DNA of 64,000 bases from Olavius sp. associated proteobacterium Delta 1 (GCA_902749685.1 CACVKW010001104.1:1-64000), one strand, 5' to 3'; positions 36,453-45,416 are shown, counted from the stretch's first letter. The notes: generated by a model from the letters alone, not told the origin. Made by a program: numbers and translations.

Positions 36453-37313
36453 CTACTCCAGACTCTGGGCTATTTTCTTTAATTCCTTAACGCTTTGGGC
36501 CACGGCACTGTCTTCATCATCATTATAATCCGGATGCAGCGTGTCGATTTCCATGGCCAAAAATCCTTCGTAATTGGCATCTTTTAATAGTTGCGCCAGC
36601 TTCTGGTTGTCGACGAGCCCATCGCCAACCGGGGTACAGGAGAAAAAATACCAATCATTGACGGCCGCTTGCGGGTTGATTTTCAAATCTTTGACATGGG
36701 TCGAAAAGGTAAATTTGGCTAGTTTTTCCATGCCCTGGATCGGGTCGTCCAACACCCTGAGAAAATTGCCGGTATCAAAATTGATCCCAAAATTAGGATG
36801 GTTGACATTATGGATGAGTTCCAGCATTTCATCGGCATTGTAATCAATGTGGTTCTCATCCGCCAGTTTAATACCATAGTTATCTGCGACCTTCATGGCA
36901 TTGGTGAACATGCGGGAAAGTTTTTCGATTTGGGGACCATGGTCCTCGAATCGGAACATCAGGCTGCTGCCGACCACGCGCATCACCTTGGCACCGATGG
37001 CATTGGCATATTCGATGTGTTCAACCATTTCATCATATGCCGCTTCGTTCTTGCCGCCCTCGAGTCCGTCAGGATGGCCCCAGGCATACACGCGGTCAAA
37101 ATTAAATTCATCCAGCATGCCCTTGATTTCGCTGAGATACTCCGGGTCAAAACGCGGGACGAAACAGGATTCCAGCGAAACCCCGTCGACGTCGAGCTCT
37201 TTGGCCCGCTTGATAAAATCTTCCAGGGTAATTTGTTTGGCCGGCTGATTCTGATGGGGATACACCTCACCAAAAAACCGATGATAACAGTAACTGTCAA
37301 TTCCTACTTTCAT
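36453..37313 (-). CDS. sugar phosphate isomerase/epimerase-like TIM-barrel protein (2)
   Basis: The 286-residue protein begins MKVGIDSYCYHRFFG and contains GVSLESCF, KLADENHIDYNADEML (Glu ligand candidate), FGINFDTGNFLRV (Asp), STHVKDLKI (His) and FLAMEIDTLHPDY (Glu). These are the usual metal-site positions in xylose-isomerase-like barrels. It is shorter than, and only distantly related to, the barrel at 31591. AAGGAGG precedes the ATG. It lies between an alcohol dehydrogenase and the second levoglucosan-dehydrogenase-like gene. Confidence 0.88.
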   Translation of the reverse strand: MKVGIDSYCYHRFFGEVYPHQNQPAKQITLEDFIKRAKELDVDGVSLESCFVPRFDPEYLSEIKGMLDEFNFDRVYAWGHPDGLEGGKNEAAYDEMVEHIEYANAIGAKVMRVVGSSLMFRFEDHGPQIEKLSRMFTNAMKVADNYGIKLADENHIDYNADEMLELIHNVNHPNFGINFDTGNFLRVLDDPIQGMEKLAKFTFSTHVKDLKINPQAAVNDWYFFSCTPVGDGLVDNQKLAQLLKDANYEGFLAMEIDTLHPDYNDDEDSAVAQSVKELKKIAQSLE

Positions 37314-37334
37314 TGGTATGCCTCCTTTCTAAAT

Positions 37335-38393
37335 CTACTCGAAATAAATGGCGCTTTTTAGGCTGCGCGCCTGGGATATGTTATCCAGCGCACTTTGAAT
37401 CTCTTCCAGGGCGGTCCGTGAAGAAATCAAATCTTTGATGCTTATCCGACCGCAAGCCACTAATCGCAGGGTGCGCCGGTATTGACTCAGGCTTTGACGG
37501 GTAGTGCCGGTTACCTCCAGTTGCTTGTAATGAATCAGGTTGGTGTTGAGACTGACGTGCGCTTTGTCCGGCGGCAGTCCGCCGAAGAATATCACCCTGC
37601 CGTTGATGGCGGCCAGCTCCAGGGCAACCTGCTGGGCCTGGGGTGCCGGGCAGGCCGTAATGCAGACATCAACGCCCCGGCCCTCGGTCAGGCTGTCGAT
37701 GTCTTCTTTAAGGGTATCGGATTCAACCGTGATAAAGGTGCTGTCCAGCTGACGGCACAAATCCAGCCGTTCGCGACTTAAATCATTGAGAATGATTTTT
37801 TCGGCCCCTGCGGTTTGGGCCATTTTGGCGTGCATGAGACCGATCGGTCCGGCGCCGATAATCAGGACGGTTTCGCCGGGACGCAGCTTGCTCTTTTCAA
37901 AGGCATTAAACACGCAGGCCAGGGGTTCAGCTAAAGCGGCTTCTTCAAATGAGAGTGTGTCGGGGATTTCCACGACATTGCCTTGGCGCACAAAGCCGGC
38001 GGGAATTTTGATATATTCGGCAAAAAAACCTGGCATATGGATTCCCAGGGCTTTGTATTGCGAACACAGGTGGGTGTTGCCGCTGACGCAAAAGTCACAG
38101 ATGCCGCACCCGATGTTAGGGGCCACCGCAACCCGCATGCCCTCTTTGAAATATTCGACATGTCGGCCGATCCGCGCGACGACACCGCTGCCCTCATGTC
38201 CGAGAATCAGGGGGGCTGCCTCAGAGACGCCGTCATACCCGTTGTGAAACATCCGAACGTCGGTTCCGCAGACAAAGGCCCCTTTGACCTGAACCAAAAT
38301 TTCCCCGGCATTGATCGACGGCAGGTCGGCTTCTGCGACCCGAAGATCCCGTTTGCCATAGAGGGCGGCTGCCCGCATTTTGTTACCGTTCAT
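37335..38393 (-). CDS. zinc-dependent medium-chain alcohol dehydrogenase
   Basis: The 352-residue MDR enzyme has catalytic zinc ligands Cys42 (VCGTD) and His66-Glu67 (GHEGSG), a complete structural zinc site of four cysteines (96, 99, 102, 110; CGICDFCxxGxxHLC), and an NAD-binding GAGPIG loop followed by an acidic residue (LNDLSRER), favouring NAD. It is like sorbitol or threonine dehydrogenases. It ends 22 bases before the TIM-barrel gene. It probably oxidises a secondary alcohol on the sugar intermediate. Confidence 0.9.
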   Translation of the reverse strand: MNGNKMRAAALYGKRDLRVAEADLPSINAGEILVQVKGAFVCGTDVRMFHNGYDGVSEAAPLILGHEGSGVVARIGRHVEYFKEGMRVAVAPNIGCGICDFCVSGNTHLCSQYKALGIHMPGFFAEYIKIPAGFVRQGNVVEIPDTLSFEEAALAEPLACVFNAFEKSKLRPGETVLIIGAGPIGLMHAKMAQTAGAEKIILNDLSRERLDLCRQLDSTFITVESDTLKEDIDSLTEGRGVDVCITACPAPQAQQVALELAAINGRVIFFGGLPPDKAHVSLNTNLIHYKQLEVTGTTRQSLSQYRRTLRLVACGRISIKDLISSRTALEEIQSALDNISQARSLKSAIYFE

Positions 38394-38469
38394 AATAATT
38401 CTTTAACCTTCAATATCATTTAACATGATCTTTTTTTTTAATCGAAAGAATTCCTTAATTAGTCATTAG

Positions 38470-39498
38470 TCAATATTCATTTAATTTGATCGGTTTTTTT
38501 TCCAGTATGGATTGATTGCCGGCGTTGACAACCTTAACGGCCATTTTACCGTCGTTGCCCGATACTGCCGGCGGCGTTCCGTTCAATACAGCATCGACAA
38601 ACCCCTGATCCTCAAAGCGATAGGCCTCGGTAAACAGGTTGCGCCAACTTTCAACAGCCGGGGTATTGAGGCCGGCGCTGCGGTTGCAGACCACAACCCC
38701 GGATTGATCCAGGCGCCCGACAAAGACAACCCCTTCCGTGCCGACCACCTCCAGGCGGGCGTCATATCCATAACGCACCGAGACGGCCCCGTCGATGCTG
38801 CCCTGCATACCATTAGCGAAGGTTGCCGTCATGACGACGTTATCATAAAAATCCGGGAATTCTTCCCGCGCCTCGGGACAGCGATAGTTGCCGGCAATGG
38901 CAAAAACCTGCTCGAATTCACTTTCCGTGAACCAGCGCAGCGTATCGATGTCGTGACTGTTCACTTCGGCCAGCGGACCGTTGCTTTTGGTGATATCGTA
39001 CTGCCAGCGCTGGGGAATACTGGGGCCGCGGGTCAAGGATTTAACCAGCACAACGTCTCCGATGACCCCTTGTTGAACTTGTTCTTTGGCATAAACAAAG
39101 CTCCGGTCAAATCGGCGCATGAAGCCGATTTGAAGAAAGACGTCGTTTTTCTCGGTCGCGGCGATCATCTCATCACATTCGGAAACGGTCATCGCCATGG
39201 GTTTTTCGCACAAAATGTGTTTACCGGCATCGGCCGCTGCAACCACAATGTCTTTGTGATAGGCCGTCGGGGTGACCACCACCACGGCATCCACCGCATC
39301 ATCTTCCAGCGCCTGCCGGTAATCCCGGTAGCGGCGATCGAGCGCCAGCTCACGGCAGGCTTGCTCGGCAATTTCATCATCGGGCTCGGCAATGGCCACC
39401 AGCATGGCATGTTTAATCCCTTTGGCAAAATTCAGACCATGAATCATCCCGGCCCGCCCCGCGCCGATCAAACCCACCCCTAATTTGTCCGATTTCAT
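38470..39498 (-). CDS. Gfo/Idh/MocA dehydrogenase, inositol 2-dehydrogenase-like
   Basis: The 342-residue enzyme has GVGLIGAGRAGMIHGLNFA, EKP at 98-100, GFMRRFDRSF, and EVNSHDIDTLRWF. That pattern and the length are those of inositol dehydrogenase (IolG)-type enzymes, distinct from the two longer enzymes in the island. It may act on inositol or reduce or oxidise a keto-sugar; no other iol gene is present, so classical inositol catabolism is unlikely. AAAGGACC precedes the ATG. Confidence 0.88.
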   Translation of the reverse strand: MKSDKLGVGLIGAGRAGMIHGLNFAKGIKHAMLVAIAEPDDEIAEQACRELALDRRYRDYRQALEDDAVDAVVVVTPTAYHKDIVVAAADAGKHILCEKPMAMTVSECDEMIAATEKNDVFLQIGFMRRFDRSFVYAKEQVQQGVIGDVVLVKSLTRGPSIPQRWQYDITKSNGPLAEVNSHDIDTLRWFTESEFEQVFAIAGNYRCPEAREEFPDFYDNVVMTATFANGMQGSIDGAVSVRYGYDARLEVVGTEGVVFVGRLDQSGVVVCNRSAGLNTPAVESWRNLFTEAYRFEDQGFVDAVLNGTPPAVSGNDGKMAVKVVNAGNQSILEKKPIKLNEY

Positions 39499-39701
39499 CC
39501 ATTCGGTCCTTTCCCAGATATAGTAGGCCCTTGTCGGGTTTGTTCTGACAATAAGTTGTCGGAAGCTGAAGGTTTCAGTGTTCAGCTTTCAGGTGTCAGA
39601 AAGATAAGGTGCAAATTACTGAAATACGCTAAATTAGCTTTGATATGTCCTGCAAGCGACTCTTTTTATAATCGATAGAATTCCTTCATTCGACATTCAA
39701 T

Positions 39702-40484
39702 TTACCCCGTCAGCACTTCCACGCCTAATTCTTCAAACTCATGCTTCTCATTGTCGTCAATCTGCTCCATGACCAGGGTGTCAATCCGATCCAGGGAGGC
39801 AAAATGCGCGAATGAATCTTTCCCTAGCTTGCGGTTGCTGCACAATAAAATAACCTTTTTAGCGCTGGCAATCATCGCTTTTTTGGTTTCGGCCTGCTGG
39901 AGGTTCGGCGTCGAGGCGCCTTTGGAAATGGAAAGACTGTTGGTTCCTATAAAAGCCTTGTCCACCGATAATTGTCCCAGCATGTTGATACCGGCCGCGC
40001 CGACGGTGCAGTGAAATTTTTTGCGGACCTCACCGCCCAGCATTAATATGCTGATGGAATTCATATCTTCTAAAACCCTGCCAATCTCAAAATCATTTGT
40101 GACGGCCGTAATCCGGTGACCTTGACTTAAAAGTTTGGCAAGCTCCAGGATCGTGGTGCCGGTGTCGAAGATGACCGTGTCGCCATCGTTGATTAACTCA
40201 ATCGCAATTCGTGCGATTTGCTGCTTGGCGGCGAGATTCAAATCGCGCTTTTGCTCGGTATCCGGTTCAAAACCCGCCCCGCTTTCGATAATGGCCCCGC
40301 CGTGGGTGCGGATAATCTGCCCTTTGTCATCTAACTCCCGCAAATCACTGCGGATGGTCGCGCTGGATACATTGAATAAATGAACCAGCTCGGCGACGGT
40401 CACTTTTTTGTTTTGATTAAGGATGTCGATGATTTTGAGTTTGCGCTCTTCGGCAAACATGGTGTCATTGGCTTCGCCGGCCAT
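39702..40484 (-). CDS. DeoR-family sugar regulator
   Basis: The 260-residue protein starts at 40484 (AGGTAGGAAA upstream) or possibly at the Met eight codons later. It has the DeoR helix-turn-helix (ERKLKIIDILNQNKKVTVAELVHLFNVSSATIRSDL in sense, about 10-45) with RTHGG, and a sugar-phosphate isomerase-like sensor domain with the DTGTT loop (VIFDTGTTILELAKLL) and FIGTNSLS. DeoR regulators of this kind respond to phosphorylated sugars. It is the first gene of the minus-strand catabolic operon and divergent from the FGGY kinase; repeated CTTTCATTATT words between them may be its operators. Confidence 0.92.
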   Translation of the reverse strand: MAGEANDTMFAEERKLKIIDILNQNKKVTVAELVHLFNVSSATIRSDLRELDDKGQIIRTHGGAIIESGAGFEPDTEQKRDLNLAAKQQIARIAIELINDGDTVIFDTGTTILELAKLLSQGHRITAVTNDFEIGRVLEDMNSISILMLGGEVRKKFHCTVGAAGINMLGQLSVDKAFIGTNSLSISKGASTPNLQQAETKKAMIASAKKVILLCSNRKLGKDSFAHFASLDRIDTLVMEQIDDNEKHEFEELGVEVLTG

Positions 40485-40847
40485 TTTCCTACCTATGATA
40501 CTGCACCCGCAGAGCGGGAGGCTTGAAGATGTCCTCTTAAATTGGAGCAAAACTCATCTTCCGTCAGATATCGGAATGAATCGATTGCCTAGTAGGCTCT
40601 TTTTATTTGTTTAATTTTCATTTGTCAATATTTTTTTTCGTTTTATATTAATATTCTTTCATTATTCATTATTTACTTTTCTTATCTTTCATTATTTTGT
40701 TGATTTTTTCAAATTTTGTGTTTATACACAACGACAACCTGTGAGATTTTGAGCTATTCAATCATTATTTTTGCATAAATATAACTTTTAAGGATCCAAA
40801 ACCGGATAATCGAAAATATTCAACCGTTTCAAGGTAAGGGGGATGAA
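40485..40847. promoter_or_regulatory. DeoR/FGGY-kinase divergent control region
   Basis: The AT-rich spacer contains repeated T-rich words: TTTTCATTTG (40615-40624), TTTTCGTTTTA (40635-40645) and two copies of CTTTCATTATT (40656-40666 and 40686-40696) exactly 30 bases apart, the type of repeat DeoR-family proteins bind. A perfect dyad TTGTGT-TTAT-ACACAA lies at 40716-40731; a similar dyad is upstream of lutA (55099-55115). Confidence 0.5.
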
Positions 40848-42371
40848 ATGACAGACAAACACCTAATCGGGGTGGACCTTGGCACCCAGGGAACCAAAGC
40901 CGTCATTTTTTCACAATCCGGTCAAAGCCTGGCCCATCAATTCAAAGCCTCCAAGCTTAACCGCCCCGATCCGGCTGCGGTGGAGGAAGATCCGGAATAC
41001 CAGTTGAACTCGGTCTGCGAAACCATTCATGCCTGCATCCTGGAGTCCGGAATCGATTCGAAATCAGTGGCTGCCGTCGCGCTCTGCGGCCAGATGGCAG
41101 GGATTATCGGCGTGAACCGGGACGGCCGCCACGTAACACCCTACGATTCCTGGTTGGATACCCGCTGTGCACCGTACATCGAAAAGATGAAGCTGGTGGC
41201 CGGAGATGATATCCTCTCAAGGACCGGGTGTTTTCCCAGCTTTAATCATGGGCCCAAAATTTTGTGGTGGCAATCTGAGCACAACGATATTTATCGCCAA
41301 ATCAAAGCATTCGTTCAACCGGCAGGCTATGCGGTGATGCGCCTTTGCGGACTGGGCGGCCAAGCAGCGTTTATCGACAAGTCTTACCTCCACTTTTCCG
41401 GATTTGCGGATAACCAAAACAATATCTGGGACGCTGAACTCTGCCGGCGATTTGGCGTCGCGATCGAAAAGATGCCTCAGATTGTAGATTCTCGCAGCAT
41501 CGTCGGTGAGATCACGGCTGCCATGGCCTCAAAATGCGGATTGTCTCCCGGGACACCGGTGGCCGCCGGATGCGGCGATACGGTTGCCAGTTTTATGGCC
41601 TGCGGTGCGACCCGGCCCGGAATCTGCGTCGACGTTGCCGGGACCGCCTCGGTGTTTGCCGCCACCACCACCGGTTTTCAGCCGGATCAGGCCGAAAAGA
41701 CCCTGGGTTGTGGTCAGGCGGCCATTGCAGGCCTGTGGCATCCGTACGCCTACATAAACGGCGGCGGCATGAACTTGGAGTGGTTTCGCAAAGAAATCGC
41801 CAATCGCGGTGCAGCGGCAAGCGACGCCCCGTTGTCCTTTAAAGCGTTGGATTCCCTGGCCGGGGCCTCGATTCCGGATGCGACCGATCCCATGTTTATT
41901 CCCCACCTCGGCGGCCGGGTTTGCCCCAGCCAGCCGCGGCTGCGAGGGGCGTGGATTGGATTGGAATGGCGCCACACCCTCGGCCAGCTATTTCGGGCCA
42001 CCCTGGAAGGGGTAGCCCTCGAATACGGTCTTTACATGCAAATCCTGAATAATTTGTACACCGATTTAACAATTTCGGAAATTCGCATCACCGGCGGCGG
42101 AGAAAAAAGCCGCATCTGGAATCAAATCAAGGCCGACGTACTGGGAATACCCGTCGTTCAGATCGAGGCGTCGGAGGGAGCTCCGACGGGGCTGGCCCTT
42201 TTAGCAGGGCATGCCGTCGGGATTTTTGAAGACTTGGATAAAGCAGCACGCCAATGGATCAAAACAAGCCGCAAAACCACACCCGATCGGCAACAATATC
42301 AATTGTATCAGGAACGGATGCGTCGCTATCGGGCTTATATACAAGCAATTAATACGGTCAACGAAATTTAG
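40848..42371 (+). CDS. FGGY-family carbohydrate kinase (xylulokinase-like)
   Basis: The 507-residue kinase phosphorylates a sugar with ATP. It has the N-terminal phosphate loop GVDLGTQGTKAVIF (about 8-21), ALCGQMAG and PYDSWLDTR substrate-side segments, AAGCGDTVASFMA, DVAGTASVFA, and the FGGY-C segment EIRITGGGEKSRIWNQIKADVLG. The length fits xylulokinases, but family members differ in substrate, so xylulose is not certain. GGGGG precedes the ATG. It is divergent from the DeoR gene and is probably co-regulated with it. Confidence 0.9.
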   Translation: MTDKHLIGVDLGTQGTKAVIFSQSGQSLAHQFKASKLNRPDPAAVEEDPEYQLNSVCETIHACILESGIDSKSVAAVALCGQMAGIIGVNRDGRHVTPYDSWLDTRCAPYIEKMKLVAGDDILSRTGCFPSFNHGPKILWWQSEHNDIYRQIKAFVQPAGYAVMRLCGLGGQAAFIDKSYLHFSGFADNQNNIWDAELCRRFGVAIEKMPQIVDSRSIVGEITAAMASKCGLSPGTPVAAGCGDTVASFMACGATRPGICVDVAGTASVFAATTTGFQPDQAEKTLGCGQAAIAGLWHPYAYINGGGMNLEWFRKEIANRGAAASDAPLSFKALDSLAGASIPDATDPMFIPHLGGRVCPSQPRLRGAWIGLEWRHTLGQLFRATLEGVALEYGLYMQILNNLYTDLTISEIRITGGGEKSRIWNQIKADVLGIPVVQIEASEGAPTGLALLAGHAVGIFEDLDKAARQWIKTSRKTTPDRQQYQLYQERMRRYRAYIQAINTVNEI

Positions 42372-42408
42372 CATCCGAAGAAATCTGAGGACGGGAACCA
42401 GAACGTAT

Positions 42409-42577
42409 TTGAAAGCCACTCAGCCGACATTCTATTTGATCGGCGTGACAACCGGCAATTCTTCCATAATGAAAGTATTTCCCAATCAGGGGGTGGTGAG
42501 GGAACTTAACTACCGGCGGCGACCTGATTTTTCTGGAGCAGGCCGAAGCGCAACGGGAACGCCGACAGGAGAATTAA
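42409..42577 (+). pseudogene. remnant of shikimate-dehydrogenase-like gene
   Basis: Between the kinase and flavodoxin genes a frame reads TFYLIGVTTGNSSIMKVFP, which I recognise as the opening of shikimate-dehydrogenase-like proteins found in sugar clusters. After a frame change the end reads DLIFLEQAEAQRERR to a TAA at 42575-42577, like the C-terminus of the same family. About 250 middle residues are missing, consistent with an internal deletion that joined the two ends. Family assignment is from memory. Confidence 0.5.
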
Positions 42578-42579
42578 TT

Positions 42580-43125
42580 ATGGGCAAAGTACTGGTGCTC
42601 TACCACAGCGATTCCGGCAATACAGCGAATATGGCACAATTTGTGGCCGAGGGCGTTCGCTCTGTCGACAATACCGAGTTGCGCTTTAAAACAATTGATG
42701 AGGCCGATGCCGATGATCTTCGCTGGTGTGACGGTCTGGCATTGGGATCACCGACAAATCCGGGAACCGTCTCCTGGCGCATGAAACAATGGTGGGATGA
42801 GCTACCTCCGGATCTCTGGAGTACCATTGACGGAAAGATCGGCTGCGCCTTTAGTTCCTCCGGGGGCTGGGGCGGCGGCGCAGAGCTGGCCTGCATGGCC
42901 CTGATGATTGTCATGATGAATTACGGCTTTCTGGTATTCGGCGTTACGGACTATGTGGCCAACCAATTCACCCTGCATTATGGGGCGGTCATGGCCGGAG
43001 AGCCTCGCAAAGACGAAGAAAAAGAGGCCTGCCGTCGTTTGGGCCGGCGACTGGCTCAGTGGGTGGCGGTGTTTATCAACGGCCGCAAAGATATGCTGCC
43101 GGTCCATGAGAAATTGCCGGAATGA
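42580..43125 (+). CDS. flavodoxin-fold protein (WrbA-like)
   Basis: The 181-residue protein starts at 42580 behind AGGAGA. It has the FMN phosphate loop LYHSDSGNTANMAQ (about 6-19), GLALGSPTNPGTVSWRMKQW, and AFSSSGGWGGGAELA, as in flavodoxin/NAD(P)H:quinone oxidoreductase-like proteins. It is cytoplasmic with no extra domain. It follows a dead gene and the FGGY kinase and may deliver electrons, for example to the OYE enzyme; that link is speculative. Confidence 0.88.
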   Translation: MGKVLVLYHSDSGNTANMAQFVAEGVRSVDNTELRFKTIDEADADDLRWCDGLALGSPTNPGTVSWRMKQWWDELPPDLWSTIDGKIGCAFSSSGGWGGGAELACMALMIVMMNYGFLVFGVTDYVANQFTLHYGAVMAGEPRKDEEKEACRRLGRRLAQWVAVFINGRKDMLPVHEKLPE

Positions 43126-43373
43126 GAAATCGTTCAAAATTCAGGTATTGAAGACAAAACTTTCTGCTTCTGGGAGTTTATTCACAAAAAAAGACAGGGC
43201 GAAGATGATTCGACAATATTTGAAACAAAGATTTACTTGACTTGACAACCGATTTTGATGATATCTGTAGCTTTGCTAGAGTTCGGATTTCATCTACTTA
43301 TCTGTAATTTCATCAAATTTCATGTTTCATAATCATATCCCAAATTTTTATCGGTTTTTGAGTTTGTGTAAGC

Positions 43374-43577
43374 ATGGCCGGATTATACAGTTTCGCAAAT
43401 TTTTATACTTGTTATGGTAATCTAATTGGGCTGAACGCATTCTTTGGAGGAAACTTTGCGGGTTGGGGCTCGATAATGGTGGCGTCTGCCGTTACCCCAC
43501 TTCCCACCTTGTTACTGTTTCTGCCCTTGCAAAAAAGCTTGGCCTCTGGTTTGGCTGCCGGTGCGGTTAAGCAGTAG
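43374..43577 (+). pseudogene. C-terminal remnant of a MalG-type ABC sugar permease
   Basis: The 67-residue frame ends with GWGSIMVASAVTPLPTLLLF, LQKSLASGLAAGAVKQ and stop. This is the typical C-terminus of CUT1 sugar permeases (MAASV..LPV..F..LQR....GLTAGAVKG). The frame holds only the last 60 or so residues, and the preceding 250 bases have no permease sequence, so it is a decayed relic. It shows that a second, CUT1 sugar importer once belonged to this island. Confidence 0.6.
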
Positions 43578-43781
43578 AGATGGAGACGTAAAAAGCATAA
43601 AAGACCCTCTCAGACAAAGGTGACATCAAAATAGACAGGGTATAGCCGCAACAAATCGAAAAATCCAAATAATCCTGTAAATCCCGTCGTACTTTTTGAT
43701 ATTTTTTCGAAATTGATGTTATATTTCGATATTTCTAAAAATATAGTTGACAGCCGAATATTTTGTGTTTATCCTTGCTAC

Positions 43782-44081
43782 ATGGAACATGAAGACGCAG
43801 CAAAAAGATTGAGTGAATTGGGTAATACAACCCGGCTGGCAATTTTTCGATACTTGGTCAAAGTGGGGCCTGAAGGTATACCGGTGGGCCAGATTCAAAA
43901 AGCACTCGGTATTCCCGGATCTACATTATCCCATCATATCTCGCGTCTTATGTCCGTTGGACTCATCAAACAAGATCGAGCCAGCAGAACGCTCTATTGC
44001 ACGGCCCAATATGCCGCACTGCGGGAGTTGATTGATTTTCTTCAATCTGAATGCTGTGCTGGTATAGCCGAATGTAATTGA
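43782..44081 (+). CDS. ArsR-family regulator
   Basis: The 99-residue winged-helix repressor has KRLSELGNTTRLAIFRYLVK, GIPVGQIQKALGIPGSTLSHHISRLMSVGLI and RTLYCTAQYA, the usual ArsR fold. A C-terminal Cys cluster (ECCAGIAEC) and Cys in LYC could bind arsenite or a soft metal. The start lacks a clear ribosome site, and an upstream in-frame ATG exists at 43713. It lies 108 bases before an ArsP-like permease and likely represses it. Confidence 0.88.
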   Translation: MEHEDAAKRLSELGNTTRLAIFRYLVKVGPEGIPVGQIQKALGIPGSTLSHHISRLMSVGLIKQDRASRTLYCTAQYAALRELIDFLQSECCAGIAECN

Positions 44082-44189
44082 GACGTCGCTTATTATTAAT
44101 CAGCGATGTTTTTTAACCGACAATATTTCTATAATACTAAAAATACGGATATAAATTCTGATAAAATTAATCATCGGAGGACGGGAACC

Positions 44190-45416
44190 ATGGATGATAC
44201 AGCCCAGGCAGAAAAGAAAGATCAAAAAGGCAAGGGAGCAACCGGTTGCTGTGGATCGACACCAGGGCTACAGATTATGAAAACCATACCGACTAAGAAA
44301 TCATCCGAGAAACCCTGTTGTATGAATCCTTCCGGAAAAACTACCACATCAGATAGCACCAATGTAGCAGGCACGGCGGTATCATCTATTGCCACAAAAT
44401 CCAATACTTTCTGGATTTGGGGATTCGCCGGGCTGACTGGTATCACCATCTTGGTTTTCAGTGCCTACATTATACCCGGTTTAAAGCCGGAAGTTTTTTG
44501 GCGCCACGTCTTATCAAATCTTGCCTTTGTGGGTAAAAATGTTTGGTCAATTTTACCTTTCTTCATATTGAGCGTGGGTATTTCTGCATGGGTGACCGTG
44601 TCTGGCGTTGCAGACCGAATTAAAGCGGTGTTTAACCGGAGGGAGAAAATTGCCATTGCCGGTGCCGCGATTGTCGGAGCCACAATACCCTTATGTTCAT
44701 GCGGAATTATTCCTCTGATTGCCGCTATGCTGGTAAGCGGAGTGCCGCTTGGGCCGGTAATGGCATTATGGGTCAGCTCCCCATTGATGGACCCCTCCAT
44801 GTTCGTACTTACTGCAGGTGTTCTCGGAATGGATTATGCGATTGCCCGGTTAGTTACTGCTGTAGTGATAGGGGCCGGGGCCGGCTATCTTATCTACTTT
44901 TTGACTTCATCGGGAATGCTTAACAATCAGCTTCACGGGCTTAGTCTTAAACAAAGCGCCTGTTGTGGTTCGGATGAGGCCCCAGATGAAGGCGTATCGC
45001 GTTCGAGAGTCTGGCGGGATTTTTGGCCTCAAGCATGGACCGTCACCCTTTTCCTCGGGAAGTGGTTGCTCATTGCATTTATTCTCGAGTCTCTGATTGT
45101 TAATTATGTGGACTCGAAGTGGATTTCCTCCCTTCTGGGGAACAATCAATTCTTTTCCATTCCTTTGGCCACGGCCATCGGTATTCCGGTTTATACCTCG
45201 GGCGTTGGGGCTATTCCCATTGTAAAAGGGCTTTTAAGTAGCGGTATGAGCCACGGTGCGGCACTGGCCTTTTTGGTGGCCGGCCCGGTCACCACCATTC
45301 CTGCCATGACCGCCGTGTTTGCCCTGGTTAAACGCCAGACGTTTGTGATTTATCTTTGCGTAGGAATCGGAGGAGCCTTAATCGCTGGGTATGTTTTTCA
45401 GGCCGTTATGAGCTAA
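44190..45416 (+). CDS. ArsP-like permease (DUF318 family)
   Basis: The 408-residue membrane protein starts at 44190, where GGAGG lies upstream. Its N-terminus is soluble and Cys-bearing (ATGCCGSTP, KPCCMNP), followed by about eight hydrophobic helices. Family signatures are the duplicated IPLCSCGIIPLIAAMLVSGVP segment and GVGAIPIVKGLLSSGMS. A mid-protein ACCGSDEAPDEG loop separates the halves. ArsP exports trivalent organoarsenicals through cysteine thiols; other DUF318 members move copper or zinc, so the substrate is not certain. The ArsR gene upstream supports arsenic or metal control. Confidence 0.85.
   Translation: MDDTAQAEKKDQKGKGATGCCGSTPGLQIMKTIPTKKSSEKPCCMNPSGKTTTSDSTNVAGTAVSSIATKSNTFWIWGFAGLTGITILVFSAYIIPGLKPEVFWRHVLSNLAFVGKNVWSILPFFILSVGISAWVTVSGVADRIKAVFNRREKIAIAGAAIVGATIPLCSCGIIPLIAAMLVSGVPLGPVMALWVSSPLMDPSMFVLTAGVLGMDYAIARLVTAVVIGAGAGYLIYFLTSSGMLNNQLHGLSLKQSACCGSDEAPDEGVSRSRVWRDFWPQAWTVTLFLGKWLLIAFILESLIVNYVDSKWISSLLGNNQFFSIPLATAIGIPVYTSGVGAIPIVKGLLSSGMSHGAALAFLVAGPVTTIPAMTAVFALVKRQTFVIYLCVGIGGALIAGYVFQAVMS

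Noticed and set aside
38470-39498. Classical inositol catabolism locus
   Set aside because: Only an IolG-like gene is present; iolB, iolC, iolD and iolE equivalents are not recognisable.
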